In this document: positions 36,176-48,042 of the stretch, piece after piece
Position numbering within the stretch: position 1 is the stretch's first letter
How the letters are laid out: each line of letters opens with the position of its first letter
Origin: Orbilia blumenaviensis
Lineage: Eukaryota > Ascomycota > Orbiliomycetes > Orbiliales > Orbiliaceae
NCBI GenBank assembly: GCA_036872755.1
Contig: JAVHNS010000013.1
Span: 310,001-374,000 of the forward strand
Length of the DNA stretch: 64,000 nucleotides
Direction: 5' to 3'
The notes under the pieces: generated by a model
Seen by the model: the letters and a program-made list of their open reading frames with translations, nothing else
The model's database searches: none
What the model was told of the DNA's origin: nothing
Translations under genes and position numbers: made by a program

Positions 36176-37791
36176 ATGTCTGAGGAATTGACTCACCCCA
36201 CCATTGTCGGTATGTAAACTCCGGCCCCGCTAATCAACTCACATGGAGAATGTAAACGCTGTGCTAACACATCAATACTTGCGCAGATGGGTAAAAGCTT
36301 CCTCCTCATTGTTCAGATTTTCATAGGAATTCCTTGGACCGGTCAATTGACGTTTTTCGCAGATGGTTCCGTGAAATCAATGAGATGTGGCGTGGCCAGG
36401 CCATGACCCTCAAGGTCGAGAAGATCCTCCACCACGAGAAGTCTCTGTACCAAGATGTATGAAAACAGCTGCTCATCTCCTTGCTCTTGGTGTGGTTTCA
36501 TAGCAGTGCCCACTGACTCCGCCAGGTTCTCGTCTTCAAATCCACCGACTACGGCAATGTTCTCGTCTTGGATAACGTTATCCAATGTACAGAGCGTGAC
36601 GAGTTCTCCTACCAAGAGATGATCACTCACCTCGCTATGAACTCTCACCCAGAACCAAAGAAGGTTCTCGTCATTGGTGGCGGAGACGGTGGTGTCCTTC
36701 GTGAAGTCATCAAGCACGAATGCGTCGAAGAGGCAATCCTCTGCGACATCGACGAGGCTGTTATCCGTGTCTCCAAGCAATACCTCCCAGATATGTCCGC
36801 CAGCTATCAACACCCCAAAGTTAAGACTCACATCGGTGACGGATTCAAGTTCTTGGCCGATTACAAGAACACCTTCGATGTGATCATTACCGACTCTAGC
36901 GACCCCGATGGTCCCGCCGAGAGCCTTTTCCAGCTTCCATACTTCGAGCTCTTAGAGGGTGCTTTGAGAGTACGATATATTATCTGCATTCTCGGTCTAG
37001 TGGTGTTATTTGCTAACGTTAGTCTTGATTATAGGAAGGAGGGGTCATTACGACTCAAGGTTGTTCGTTTCCCATTTTCTAAAGACCATTTGTATCCCTA
37101 TATCCTTCCTGTAACTGCTGAAGGCGGTCAAAAAGAAAGATCGAAAGAAAGATTCTGAGACCAAGAAAAAGAGAAAGAGAAAGATGTTAAAAAAACCTGA
37201 AGAAAAAGGAAAAAAGTCTCAACAAAAGGGGATTATGCTGGGAAAAGCTGGCTTTGGCTTGAAGAAACCCGTCTTGTACTGATGGCCTCATCGACGCTAG
37301 CCGAAGCATATCTTCTTCAGAAAAAAGAAGATACCTTCGGCGTTCCGATGGTTGGGTTGGGTTCTCATCAGCTGACCTGCTTTTCTGACCTACAGCTCTT
37401 CCTCAGTCTTGAAACTCTATAACACTCTCCATCTCGTCTCCAGCCAGTTCTCCCCGGAGGATGACCCTTTCAAGTAGAATTGGATTTGCTAACCGATCCT
37501 GTTTTGGCTATAGCTGAGAACCAATGGCTCCACATCGACCTTATTCAAAGACTCAAGCAGGATTGCCGCAAGACCTTCCCTGTCGCCGAGTACGCCTACA
37601 CCACGATCCCCACCTACCCATCCGGCCAGATCGGATTCATGGTTTGCTGCAAGGACGCTTCCCGAGATGTTACTAAGCCATTGAGGAAGTGGTCCGAGGA
37701 GGAAGAGGAGAAATTGTGCCGATACTATAACGCCAAGATTCACGAGGCTAGCTTCATCCTACCAACTTTCGCCCGCAAGAAGTTGGCTTAA
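36176..37791 (+). CDS. Spermidine synthase
   Basis: Transfers an aminopropyl group from decarboxylated S-adenosylmethionine to putrescine. Six exons inferred: 36176-36209, a 4-nt microexon 36287-36290, 36363-36456, 36526-36969, 37035-37059 and 37514-37791; 879 nt, 292 residues, the usual family length. The microexon ATGG restores the conserved HPTIVDGWFREI; skipping it shifts the frame to a TGA within about 15 codons. Motifs: [16 protein letters not shown] (about 88-103, cofactor site), [26 protein letters not shown] (catalytic Asp) and [15 protein letters not shown]. The last intron is long (454 nt), purine-rich and has a GTTGTT donor. The orthologue in Neurospora is spe-3. Confidence 0.93.
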
Positions 37792-38179
37792 ACATCTAGT
37801 GAACGATATGGTCGCTAGTTGTTCTTATTTTCACACAATGTATTCTAGCAAGGCAGGCAGTGGGAATTGCCTGAGGGTCACTTGGCCTTCCTGGAACCTT
37901 GTTACAGAACGGAGGGAACGTTCGAACAGGCTCAAGTTCCAAACTTTTAATGGATAGATAAAAGCAAATGAATGAACCGGTACTTTTTTTTTTTTTTTTT
38001 TCAAATGAAGCCCATAAAATGGCAATTTCAATTTCTCAACAACTCCGTAGACATATAAATATAACACCCATGCTTTTAGTCTATCCCAGATATCGTTCAA
38101 ATTGATAGAAATCGTGAATCCTCTTCTCTCCGTATATCGTACATTCCCCACGGCACTTTGGTAAGGGCCTACGTCAATA
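37792..38179. other. Convergent spacer with poly-T
   Basis: About 390 bases between the spermidine synthase stop and the end of the Rrp46 gene; contains a T18 run near 37984-38002. Expected 3' UTRs only. Confidence 0.6.
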
Positions 38180-39038
38180 TCAGAATACTTTCCTATCGGC
38201 AAGTGCCTCCCTTATGATCTCAACTCCTTCTTCGCAACATATCCTCTTCCCTTCCTCTGCCAGCTTTAAGAAATCGCTTATATCCCATCCTTGGCCATCA
38301 GCGCTTTCACCACCACTTCCTTGCGAACATTCCAAAGATTCGATCAATAGTATGTCCCCTTCCTTAGAAAATGTGAGAGTATGACTACTCTTAGCCCGAC
38401 TCAAAATCTCGCTATTCGGATTTCTAACCACAACCTCTTCACTTTCCTCCGTCTCCATACCATCATCACCCCCTCCCTCCAGCTTAAAAACCTGCCCTTC
38501 AACCCCTTTGATACCCTTAGCGCCTTGCACAACTGCCAGATGCACACTCCACCCAACCGTCCTCATCGGAATTCCCGCGATTAAAAGACTTAGGATTGTA
38601 CAATTGAGTAGTGGTGTAAGAAGTAGAGGTAACGAAGTATGATCTTCGGCTTGGACTATTTGCGCGACGATTTGGATTAATGTGCGGGGGTGGTGGTTTG
38701 TTAGGATGAGCGATTGGAGGGTGGAGTGGATAAGGCTGGAGAGACGGGTTTCTCGAACGCCTAAAGAATTTGGTCAGTACGGCATTATAACAGATGATGT
38801 CCCGTTCGGAACAGTTTTTGGGCGAATGGATGTGGGTACCTGCGACGCCGATGCCGGGTTTTACGATCACCTCGATGGTGGCATGGCTGGGTAGCTCGTC
38901 CTTAGGACGGACTTCGAGGGGTCCATTGACTGATGTTAAGATTGTAGTCCGGGAAGTTGGACAGGTATATTGGCATGAGCCGTCCGCCTGTGGGAGTGGG
39001 TTGAGAGATATCTCGGGGGCTAACGGTGAGGAAGCCAT
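38180..39038 (-). CDS. rrp46: Exosome subunit Rrp46 (RNase PH-like)
   Basis: Core ring subunit of the RNA exosome, which processes and degrades RNA; the eukaryotic RNase PH-fold subunits are structural. Exon 1 (39038-38840) and exon 2 (38760-38180) are joined by removing a 79-nt intron (GTACCC...TTTAG), giving 259 residues. Exon 1: PLPQADGSCQYT, then SVNGPLEVRPKDELPSHATIEVIV, where the VNGPLEV-x-DELP pattern is diagnostic. Exon 2 in the spliced phase: GVRETRLSSLIHSTLQSLIL, HHPRTLIQIVAQIVQ, LLNCTILSLLIAGIPM. Without the splice, the downstream part reads as a Pro/Asn-rich nonsense peptide. Rrp46 is preferred over Mtr3 by this motif pattern. Confidence 0.88.
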
Positions 39039-39308
39039 CTCGGACTGGTTGTGAGTGGTGGGGATGTCGAAACGTTAAAGTCCTTGTCGCGACGCAGGAA
39101 GCCGTGGAGAAAAAGTTGGGATGCCTACGGAAATTACCATGTTCGGTAATTATTTCCGTGTTTGGTATTTTTAAACTTCCATATTCGGTATTTCGAGGGG
39201 TGTATTTGAAGGCACCAGTTGCTTATCTGATCCACAGCCCATTCGAACTCAACATCCGGAACCTTTCAATAAAAACTTCACCAATCTCATATTTTGAATC
39301 AAATTACA

Positions 39309-40672
39309 ATGGTCGTACACCAGCCTCCATCTTCAGCCCCTCTCAAGCTGCCATCGCCTCGAAAGCCTCGTCAGGATCGCACACCAGCTATAGTTCCCAA
39401 GCCCACTGGACCCCTCACAGTTCCTGAGAAATCAACATTAGTATTCGCGACTCCAATCCGAAGAATCGTCACACCCACAGATTTAGAACTATTCCATGCT
39501 TCTCCTACCTACAAACTACTTCTCAACTTTGTGTTATCGTTAAACGAAGCTTGTATCGATAAGTCGTTGAAGAGTAGTCTGAGCTATGAGAATGAAACGC
39601 CAGTCGTAAAGGCCATTCTCGATGTTCTGAAGGCGGTAGAAGAGCTGGTGAAGAAGAACCCACGGGTGGACAATGGAGGCAGCCGATTTGGGAATCAAGG
39701 ATTTCGAGATTTCTACGATGCTTTAGAAAAGGTTCTCTCGATATTCCGATACGAAATATTATGGATATATGACATTGCTAACGGGGCCCGGGATACTGAA
39801 TATAGGACAGCCAGAGTATCCACAAAAGCATGAACTTAAACCTCCAAGATGGCGCAATAACAGAACTTTCAACATATCTCCTCGAATCATTCGGTAACAG
39901 GACAAGAATAGACTATGGCTCCGGTCACGAACTCAATTTCGTCTGCTGGCTTCTCTGCCTCCACCAGCTCTCCCACCTCCCAATCACATCGCTACCTTCC
40001 ATCCCACTGCACGTCTTCCCGACATACTTAAGCCTGATGCGCCACATCCAACAAGAATATTATCTTGAGCCGGCAGGTTCCCACGGTGTCTGGGGTCTTG
40101 ACGACTACCAATTCCTCCCATTCGTATTCGGCTCCTCACAACTTTTCCATCACCCTTACCTTCGCCCCATATCAATTCACAATGCCGATATTCTCGAGGA
40201 ATTAAGTTCAGAGTATATGTATCTCGACTGCATCCGTTTCATAAACTCCATAAAAACAACCGCCAATCTAAGATGGCACTCTCCAATGCTGGACGACATA
40301 TCGAGCGCGAAGAGCTGGGGAAAGGTTAACGTTGGCATGGTTAAAATGTGGGAGAAAGAAGTGGTTGGGAAATTGCCAGTTATGCAGCACTTTCTGTTTG
40401 GCGGTATTTTGAGTGCCGTTGAAGGGATGGGGAAAGAGGAGGAGGAGATGAGAGAGATGGAAAGGGTTGGGGAGGAAGGGGAGAGTGGGACTGCTGGGAA
40501 GACAGCGGAGGAAGTGAAGGGTCTGATGGAAAAGCTAGATAGGGAAGGGATGAGGCATGTGCACAGTAGCTGGGGAGAGTGCTGTGGTATCAAGGTACCA
40601 ACGGCTATAGCAGCCAGGGAAGCAGGTGAAAAAGGCGGCTTAAGAAGTATAGGACGGTTACCGTTTGATTAG
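39309..40672 (+). CDS. PP2A activator (PTPA / Rrd family)
   Basis: Phosphotyrosyl phosphatase activator, a peptidyl-prolyl isomerase-like chaperone that activates PP2A catalytic subunits. Exons 39309-39731 and 39806-40672 with a 74-nt phase-0 intron (GTTCTC...ATATAG) give 429 residues. Family motifs: TPTDLELFHASPTYKLLLNFVLSLNEA at about 57-83, whose ELFH..SPTY part is typical, FRDFYDALEK before the intron, then LLESFGNRTRIDYGSGHELNFV, GVWGLDDYQFLPF, and GLLKMW-like GMVKMWEKEVVGKLPVMQHFLFG. An acidic Glu-rich insert follows (about 340-375). The end, WGECCGIKVPTAIAAR, looks more like the Rrd2 branch, but Rrd1 versus Rrd2 is not certain. Confidence 0.93.
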
Positions 40673-41088
40673 AGCTGTATCTGGCCTGATAGATAGATTG
40701 GTTTCTGGTGTTTTGGATCTTAGGCGTTTATGGTACTGATAAATTGGAATATTACCATGATATCAACAGTAACAAAATGGAGACCATCGCATTTATTGTA
40801 CACATCCATACAATCGTGAAAAGCAAAGTAACTGAAGAACCCCGGTGCCAGAACAGAAGAAAAGGAAAGGAAACAGAAATAAAAAAGAACAACACGAGAA
40901 GCAAGCAGCTGGGAGCTATGGTAGATGAGCAGATGCATGGTATATCTCTATGTCAAGAGCGCCATCGAGCCCAGAAAACCTGCAGATGCCGAACACAAGT
41001 GTGGACTTGGTACGGATCCAGGTTGTATCCCAATAGCTTGGGAGTAGAATGAGAAAATCTCAATAAAACCAGACTTTTAATTACGGAA
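40673..41088. other. Convergent spacer
   Basis: Between the stops of the PTPA and NHP2 genes; expected to be 3' UTRs. Nothing else seen. Confidence 0.6.
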
Positions 41089-42018
41089 TTACACTTCCAA
41101 AGCCTTTGTAATTCCTATCACCTCCTTCATCAGGTCCTTATAGCTACTTCGGAACTCTTCCTCGTCTTCTTTGATCTTATCCAACCCCTTCTCTTTCTCT
41201 CCGTCCTCACCCTTCTTTTCCTTTTTAGACTTCTTCTTGCCGGCACATTCAGGTGTGATCATGACAACACTAGTAGGCCTCTTTGTCGCTCCAGCAGCAC
41301 CGAGTTCTGCACGGCTGGTGACGAATATATATGGAATTCCGTGATCCTCGGCGAGAACCGGTAGGTGGGAGATGACATCAGGAGGGGAGATATCTGCAGC
41401 GAGAATAAGGAGGGGTAGTGTCTTAGGGTCAGGCTTGGAGGCTGTCGAGTGATTGGGAGATTTGCGGAGAGCCTTAACAACTTCCTTAACACCACGCTTG
41501 AGGGCCTTTGTTTTGGCGGCTACATATTTTGTTATATTAGTGATCTGGATTCATAGAATGCATTACTTTCCCAGAAGAGCGATAAGCTAAATGTGGGGGG
41601 GTTGATCAATATGCATACCCTTCTTTGTGGTCTTGAGCACCTTCTTCGACAGCTTGCCCTCAGCCAACGGCTTCGCAAATGGTACTAAGGCTGCTGAAAG
41701 AACTGACGAATCACCCTCTACGTCGACCTCCATCTTGACATCTTCAACAGCGGCCCCATCAACATCAACCATCGAAGTATCTGCGGCCTCGACATCCTCG
41801 CTCTTCTCCTTCTTAACCTTCTCCTTCTTCTCCTTCTTTTCCTTCTTCTCAGATTTATCCTTCTTCTCCGACTTGTCCTTCTTCTCCTTCTTCTCTTTCT
41901 TGTCGGACTTCGAAGATTTAGTTACTTTGGAGGATGATGGGTCGGCCAATGGCGATGGTGATTTCGAGCCGTCGCGCTTGCGCTTTTTAGAAGCGTCTTT
42001 TACGGAGTCCTTGGCCAT
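41089..42018 (-). CDS. nhp2: H/ACA snoRNP protein Nhp2 with long Lys-rich N-terminus
   Basis: L7Ae-family RNA-binding subunit of H/ACA snoRNPs, which guide rRNA pseudouridylation in the nucleolus. Exon 1 (42018-41619) and exon 2 (41519-41089), 99-nt intron, 276 residues. Residues 1-80 are a nuclear/nucleolar KKEKK/KKDK low-complexity tract followed by an acidic patch. The conserved domain begins PFAKPLAEGKLSKKVLKT and, across the intron, continues AAKTKALKRGVKEVVKALRK, then LLILAADISPPDVISHLPVL and the kink-turn-binding IPYIFVTSRAELGAAGATKRPTS. A second basic/acidic stretch lies before the C-terminal SSYKDLMKEV. Yeast Nhp2 is about 156 residues, so this one is extended, mostly at the N-terminus. 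Confidence 0.92.
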
Positions 42019-43223
42019 TGTGATTAAAATTTAGTAGAATTAGATCCAGCCAATGGGAGTTTTATATAGACGGGGGCTCAGGCGGTTGGTGGTGGTGGTG
42101 AGGTCGATGGAATGGGATGGCGTGGAGTGAAGTCGGATTGGCTTGTCGCGATATGGTTTAAAGATTTTTTTGCATCGAAATTTTCTATTTTATTTTTTCT
42201 TCGAGTTTTTCCTGGAGAAAGAAACAAACATTCCGCATTTGGAAGACCCTTGTTCAGTGCAACACGGACAACGCAAAGGTTGACACAAATGCCGCCGGCC
42301 ATGCAGTTAACCGTAGCTGGCTTCGTTGACCGTAGCCGCACATTGCATTGCAAATATCAATTGTCTATTCGAACGTTTCAAGTTGACCATTTGCAGGATA
42401 ATAAAATAAGTTCCAGACATGTTGCTTGCTAGTCATTAGGCAGTGATTTTTTCGCAATATTGCTGTGATGCATTTCACCAGCTTAGGCTGGCTTCGAATC
42501 CTTTAACATTTCACTAGCCTCAATTCAAACAAGATCCAACATGGAGAGCTCAATTGCTCAACGGCCAAGGCGGTGCCTCAGTTCACCATGATATCAGCCC
42601 TCACTTCTTCTCACAGTTAACCTGCATGTAATATGTATGTATCACATACCCTGCGAACAGTTTCGTCAGAAAGTCTTACGGACTTAAACAGCCACATGTA
42701 AATCCCAACGATTTCCGGAATCTAGCGCTTACACCCTAGATGCTCCCCGTCGGCTAGTCGCCTAATCGGGCAGTTACCAACATCTCTCCCTCATACGAAA
42801 TGAAGTAACCTGGGTAGCATTCCATTCCATATGGTACATGTGCTATAATAAATTAGCGAAATTGAAACTGTATGGACAGGGTATCTTAGTCGACTTTCCT
42901 CGCGTTCGGTTGTATACTCCCTTACATACTTACTTCCATTCCTTCTCCTCGTGAAGGAATATCGGACGATGTTTGTGTATGCCTGGGGTTCAAACATTAC
43001 AGGGTATGCATGTAGTTATGGAAGCCATGCGAGGGCGCCGTTTGGTTGGGGTTGAAGGGGTAGTCCGGAGGGAGGGAGGGGGTAAGATTCCAAAGGCTCT
43101 GAATCGCAAAGTTTTAAATAACAGATGTCCCCGCATACTCACCTCGAAGTAGAACGTCCTTCTTTTTTATTCTTTCTTTTTAGGCTTCATAAAAGCCAAT
43201 CACATTCCTTTAGTATATAAGAA
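42019..43223. other. Divergent promoter region, no gene seen
   Basis: About 1.2 kb between divergent NHP2 and multicopper oxidase starts. Short frames only. Confidence 0.6.
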
Positions 43224-45133
43224 ATGGTTGTGTTTAACTTGACATCTCGTCTTTCCTTCTACATTTGCGTTCTTCTAAGCGCCTTTGCGATATCGACTCA
43301 TGCGAAGCTAGCATATCATGGAAAGGGATTTGTGCCCGACTATGTCCTGCGCGGGACGGCACGTTATGTGCCAATTGCGTGTGAGATGAGATATTCAGTC
43401 TTGTTGAATGGTACTAGTCCTGGACCTACGTTGAGGTTTAGGGAGGGGAGGACCACCTGGATTAGAGTCTACAATGATATGTTAGATGCCGAATTGACAG
43501 TTGTGAGTGCCCAAAATACAACATTACTTAGTTAACATATGCAACGCCTAGCTTGTGAAGTTGGAAGCTAATATACGCCTCTATTACTGTATAGCACTGG
43601 CACGGCCTCACCCAGCGTACCGCTCCATTCTCAGATGGCGCTCCACTGGTGAGCCAATGGCCAATTCCACCAGGCCATTTCTTTGACTACGAAATTCGTC
43701 CAGATGTTGGTGATGCGGGAACATACTTCTACCATTCCCATGTTGGATTTCAGGCTATTACTGCTGTCGGTGCTCTTATTGTCGAAGATGCCCGTCCTCG
43801 CCCATACCAATACCATGCAGACCGTATTTTCCAATTCGGGGACTACTTCAATAAGACCGACGACACAATCACAGACGGTCTCCTAGCAAAGAGTACGGGC
43901 AAATTTGTTTGGAGTGGCGAAACAAATGCACTCCTTCTCAACGGAAAATCCGGTACCAAAGCCGCGAGGGATACCAGAGAATGGTCGAGCTGCGCTCCTG
44001 AGATTATTAGGGTGAAGCCAGGGCACACATACCGTTTCAGATTTATCGGTGCAACTGCATTGTCATTCGTAACGATGGGTATAGAATCCCATCACGACAT
44101 GACCATAATCGAAGCAGACGGCCGATACACCCAACCATACACCACCACTCACATCCAAATCGCCTCAGGTCAGCGCTTCAGTACCCTTTTCAAGGCTAAG
44201 TCCCTTCAAGAGGTCCTTTCATATGGCAAAACCCACTTTTGGATCCAATTCGAAAACCGTGAGCGTCCAAACTCGGTGACCAGCTATGCTCTCTTAGTTT
44301 ATGACGTCCCACTCCGCCATAGCCACAATAGGCCCTTTAGACTTCCATATACCCTCCCATATAGAAAGCCCCTAACCCTCCCAACAGACGTTACACATTG
44401 GGTGGAATATGCGCTTCAGCCCTACCACTCTCACTATACCGAGCAGCTACCCCCAACCCACTCGGTCACCCGCACAATCCATATCACATCGTACCAAGTA
44501 AAATCTCACACTGTAGAGTGGGCCCAGAATGGTTTGATCTGGCAAGAACATAAAGTCAAAACCCCCTACCTGGTCGACATCTATAACAGAGGCGAAAGGG
44601 TAATTCCAAACTTCGATAATGCTATTCGAGGCAATACCTACGACCCAGATACCATGATGTTCCCCGCCAGAATCGGCGAGGTAATTGACATCGTCTGGCA
44701 CAACAACAACGGCCCCAGCGGCACCTGGGATTTCCACCCTTTCCATGCTCACGGCGGTCATTTTTGGGATCTTGGATCAGGGAATGGAACTTATAATGCC
44801 AGACAGAACGATGAGTACATGATGCGGAGGAATTACTTCCCCGTGCTTCGTGACACGACTGTCCTTCATAGATATGCGAAAGATGGCGTGCCCCATACTT
44901 CTGCCGGATGGAGAGCTTGGAGAGTGCATGTGAAGTACCCTGGTGTTTGGATGATGCATTGTCATATTCTGCAACATATGGTTATGGGGATGCAGACTGT
45001 GTGGATGTTCGGGAAACCATCGGAGATTAAGGCTGAAGTAGAAAGACCATATATCAAGGGTTACTTGAAGTATGGAGGCTCAGCATATGGGAATGCGACA
45101 TATGATCCGTTGGTCAACGAGTGGTTCAATTAG
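43224..45133 (+). CDS. Secreted multicopper oxidase (ascorbate oxidase-like)
   Basis: Secreted multicopper oxidase of 605 residues, two exons (43224-43502 and 43595-45133; 92-nt intron, GTGAGT...TATAG). Signal peptide at about 10-27 ending STHA. Copper motifs: HWHGLTQR (H94, the first codon of exon 2), FYHSHVGFQ (H140), HPFHAHGGHFW (from H474) and HCHILQHMVMGM (C549). Ten residues after the Cys is Met559, the ascorbate-oxidase/ferroxidase-type axial ligand, unlike the Leu in the oxidase at 12.9-15.2 kb. This predicts a lower redox potential. No membrane anchor. Substrate unknown; the fungal ascorbate-oxidase-like group is diverse. Confidence 0.92.
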
Positions 45134-45538
45134 TCTAATTAGGGCTGTGGTCAGTGTGGCTAGGATAAGGTACAGAGATACACTAATTCTCGGTTCCACG
45201 GTTAATATTTTAATTAGTTTTAAATATCAATATTCTTATTTGTACATATTATTAGATTTCTTCCACTCTATCTTTTGGACTCGAGTCACGAACTCGACGA
45301 CATTATAATTAATCTAAATAATTTCTGTAACTATATATAAACCTTAGAGCTTCGGAAAGGTAAACTGGTTTCGGGGGCCAGGTAAACCGTACAATCTAAA
45401 AGTCCCATCCGATTTCCCACTCGCTTTGAGCAAACACAAGACTCCATTAATATATATCGATATCGGCATTATATTGCCATCCATAGCCAAATTAAAACCA
45501 TGTTGATTTGTGTTAACCTCAGTCAACCAGTGCTCGCA
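45134..45538. other. Convergent spacer
   Basis: AT-rich 3' flanks of the multicopper oxidase and permease genes; nothing else seen. Confidence 0.6.
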
Positions 45539-48042
45539 TCACACATCCCCAGTCTCCGGCCCTCTCTTTGATATCGTTGACCCCCCTGGAACCCCCTTTA
45601 GATCCGGGACTAAGTCTTTCTTCACATCCACTGATTGATCCTCGATCATTCTCCTCTCCTGCTCTTCTGTCAACTGCGCCGCATCAATCGTCATCTTAGG
45701 TCCTGTAAACCACTTCCTGGCATCTATGAAATAATATGCCAGGGCACCGCTCCAAACAGCGAAGTTTATTACGACAGTATAGTTCATTGTTTCCGCTGTA
45801 TCAAAATACAGTTAGCAAACCCACCACGTTAGAAAATTTTCAATGAGACTTACCTGTAACGTTTGGACCTCCAGCAGGTAGCATTGCAAGTAGTGTGCTG
45901 AACACCAGAAAGACACAAGCCGCAATTGCGATTGGAATACTAAACCTTCCGGTGTAGAAGGGTCCTGGAACAAACTTCTCACGCCCCCAAACGACTCTTG
46001 CCTTCATTCACGTAGAAAATATGTAAGCGCTAAGCCTATCAAGATGTAAAACCCAGATATGGGAGTATCGACTTACGAATATCGGCATAAACCAGGCCAA
46101 GTTATTGCCTGCTACACATAGAGAGAAGAGAGCGGATGCGGCAGCACTCGCAATAAGACACAAAAGGCCCAGGACGCACGCCAATACCGCACACCCCCAG
46201 ACGGCCCGAATTGGTGTATGGCCAAACCTTTTAGATACCTTGCTGAAGAAACCGGAAAATGGGAGGGCTAAAACATTGATATTAGTATGCTAACCAAACC
46301 GACCACTACAAAAATTAATTCTTACCTCCATCACGAGAGAACGCCCATGCTTGACGGCTCGAGGCAACCAACTACGCACAGAAGTCAGTCATAATGCATG
46401 CGAATGCGTTAGAGATACGGGCTTAAGAACGTAGGCACTAACAATACTGATACCCATTAACCACTGGGTTAGAAACAAAAACGTCATCATGATAATTGCT
46501 CCTTTCTTCCCAACCGCGTCGTAGTAGATCTAGGGTAAAATCTCGATTAACATGGTTTGTTTGACTTTATTAAGCAAATACCACTTACCTGAGCCATCGG
46601 TTGACCAAAAGGACTATTCAAAATACTTTCGAGGTTCGTAGACATGCAACTTGCGATAACAATAACACACAAGAACCCCAAACTCCAACATAAACCGATT
46701 GATCCCAAAATACCCCATGGAACTGCCAAAGTCGCATTCTTTGCTTCCTCAGACATATGCACGCAGGAATCAAACCCACCTAACGAAAGATATTTCATTA
46801 TTAACCTCGCACCCCCACCTAGAAGTTATGAAGAGTAGAAAACATAATTTATTCACTCACCGATAGTCCAAATAGGACTCAGCCACGCCATAAAGAATGC
46901 CCAACCACTGGGCCATCCCGTCAAATTTGCCGTTTCCGTAAAAACATAACGAGCGCTGTTCCTCTGCTCTTTTCTCCCGACAGGTAAAACAATAAAAGTT
47001 GCCGCGATAAGTAGTAAATTCGCAACCGTAAATACTGTCTGCAATTTCCCCATGATGTTGACTTTGGAGGCCAGTGTGACTATCAAAGCATGGGATGTAA
47101 TGCAAGCTAAGAATACGCAGTATATGATGCCGTTCGTGGGGACGAATTCGCCGTCAGTTGCGATAACGACAACCGATACCAGCATCAAAGAGAAGCCGTA
47201 GTCGATAGAGCAGAAGCCGCCGACAAGACCGAGGGTGTTGGAGTAGCCGACGAGGAATGATAAAGGGTTTCTATAGCGGGGAGTAGAGAAATGGTGCGTC
47301 CACCAGTATAAACCACCTAAATACACGAGAATTGATCAGTAATTTAACGATTAGAAGAATCGATTAATTAAAATAAGTATATACCTGCCGTAGGCATAGC
47401 AGAACTTAGGTCTGACATTGCAAGCCCAACAACGAAGATACAACCACTTGCAATAAACCAACCCTATCCTTTGTTAGTGAACCTAAAACACGCTTTGAGC
47501 TTATCGTGTGCACAACCTACCCAAACCATTGCTGCAGGGCCGGCAGGTATCGAGAATGCTAATGTCGATGCGATGGAAGGCTAGTTTGAGTTCTCATTAA
47601 TACCGTACGATTCCGTTATTTCGGTCTCGGTGCGAAATATATTGTAAAGGAGCGCATACAAGTAAACCCATGATAGCAAAAGCGATCTATATCGCGGGCC
47701 GGGGTCATGTTAGCAAAATAGTATAATCATGTCTAGTGTATAGGAAATAGATACGCACCCCCATAACCTCAAACTTTGAGAAGCTCCGTTTAAGCTCCTG
47801 TATATTTTTAATCTTTAGTAAGTTTTCCACTAGCTCTAGACGAAACTCCATGGTGCAGTTCCATCGATGTATGTGTATACCTGGGCATATCCCATACTAG
47901 CTGTATATTTTTAGAAGTAGGTATTAGTACTGTAGCATTGAAATACTGATCCACGAGAAAAAGGGCACCAACCCAGCATATCAGCATCCCCCGCCTTTGC
48001 CAGAGCCGCATTCTCGGTAGACGAATTCGAAGTTGACGCCAT
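45539..48042 (-). CDS. GABA/amino-acid permease (UGA4-like, APC superfamily)
   Basis: Plasma-membrane amino acid/GABA/choline-type permease of the APC superfamily with about 12 membrane helices. Thirteen exons by hand: 48042-47973, 47900-47881, 47797-47759, 47686-47660, 47580-47521, 47463-47385, 47316-46861, 46779-46589, 46529-46443, 46371-46326, 46267-46077, 46001-45854 and 45795-45539; 1671 nt, 556 residues. Four early exons are only 20-60 nt. Motifs: ELKRSFSKFEVMGIAFAIMG, FSIPAGPAAMVWGW, SSAMPTAGGLYWWTHHF (helix 3), GFDSCVHMSEEAKNA (family signature), SSRQAWAFSRDGALPFS, FGHTPIRAVWG and FVPGPFYTGRFS. The C-terminus is cytosolic and acidic. Transported substrate is not determined by sequence. 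Confidence 0.93.

Noticed and set aside
41627..42034. 135-codon Ser/Phe-rich frame on the plus strand
   Set aside because: It is the antisense of the Lys/Glu-rich first exon of NHP2; AAG/GAG codons read backwards as Phe/Ser/Leu.
43214..43220. TATATAA just before the multicopper oxidase ATG at 43224
   Set aside because: Only a few bases from the start codon, too close to serve as a TATA box for that start.
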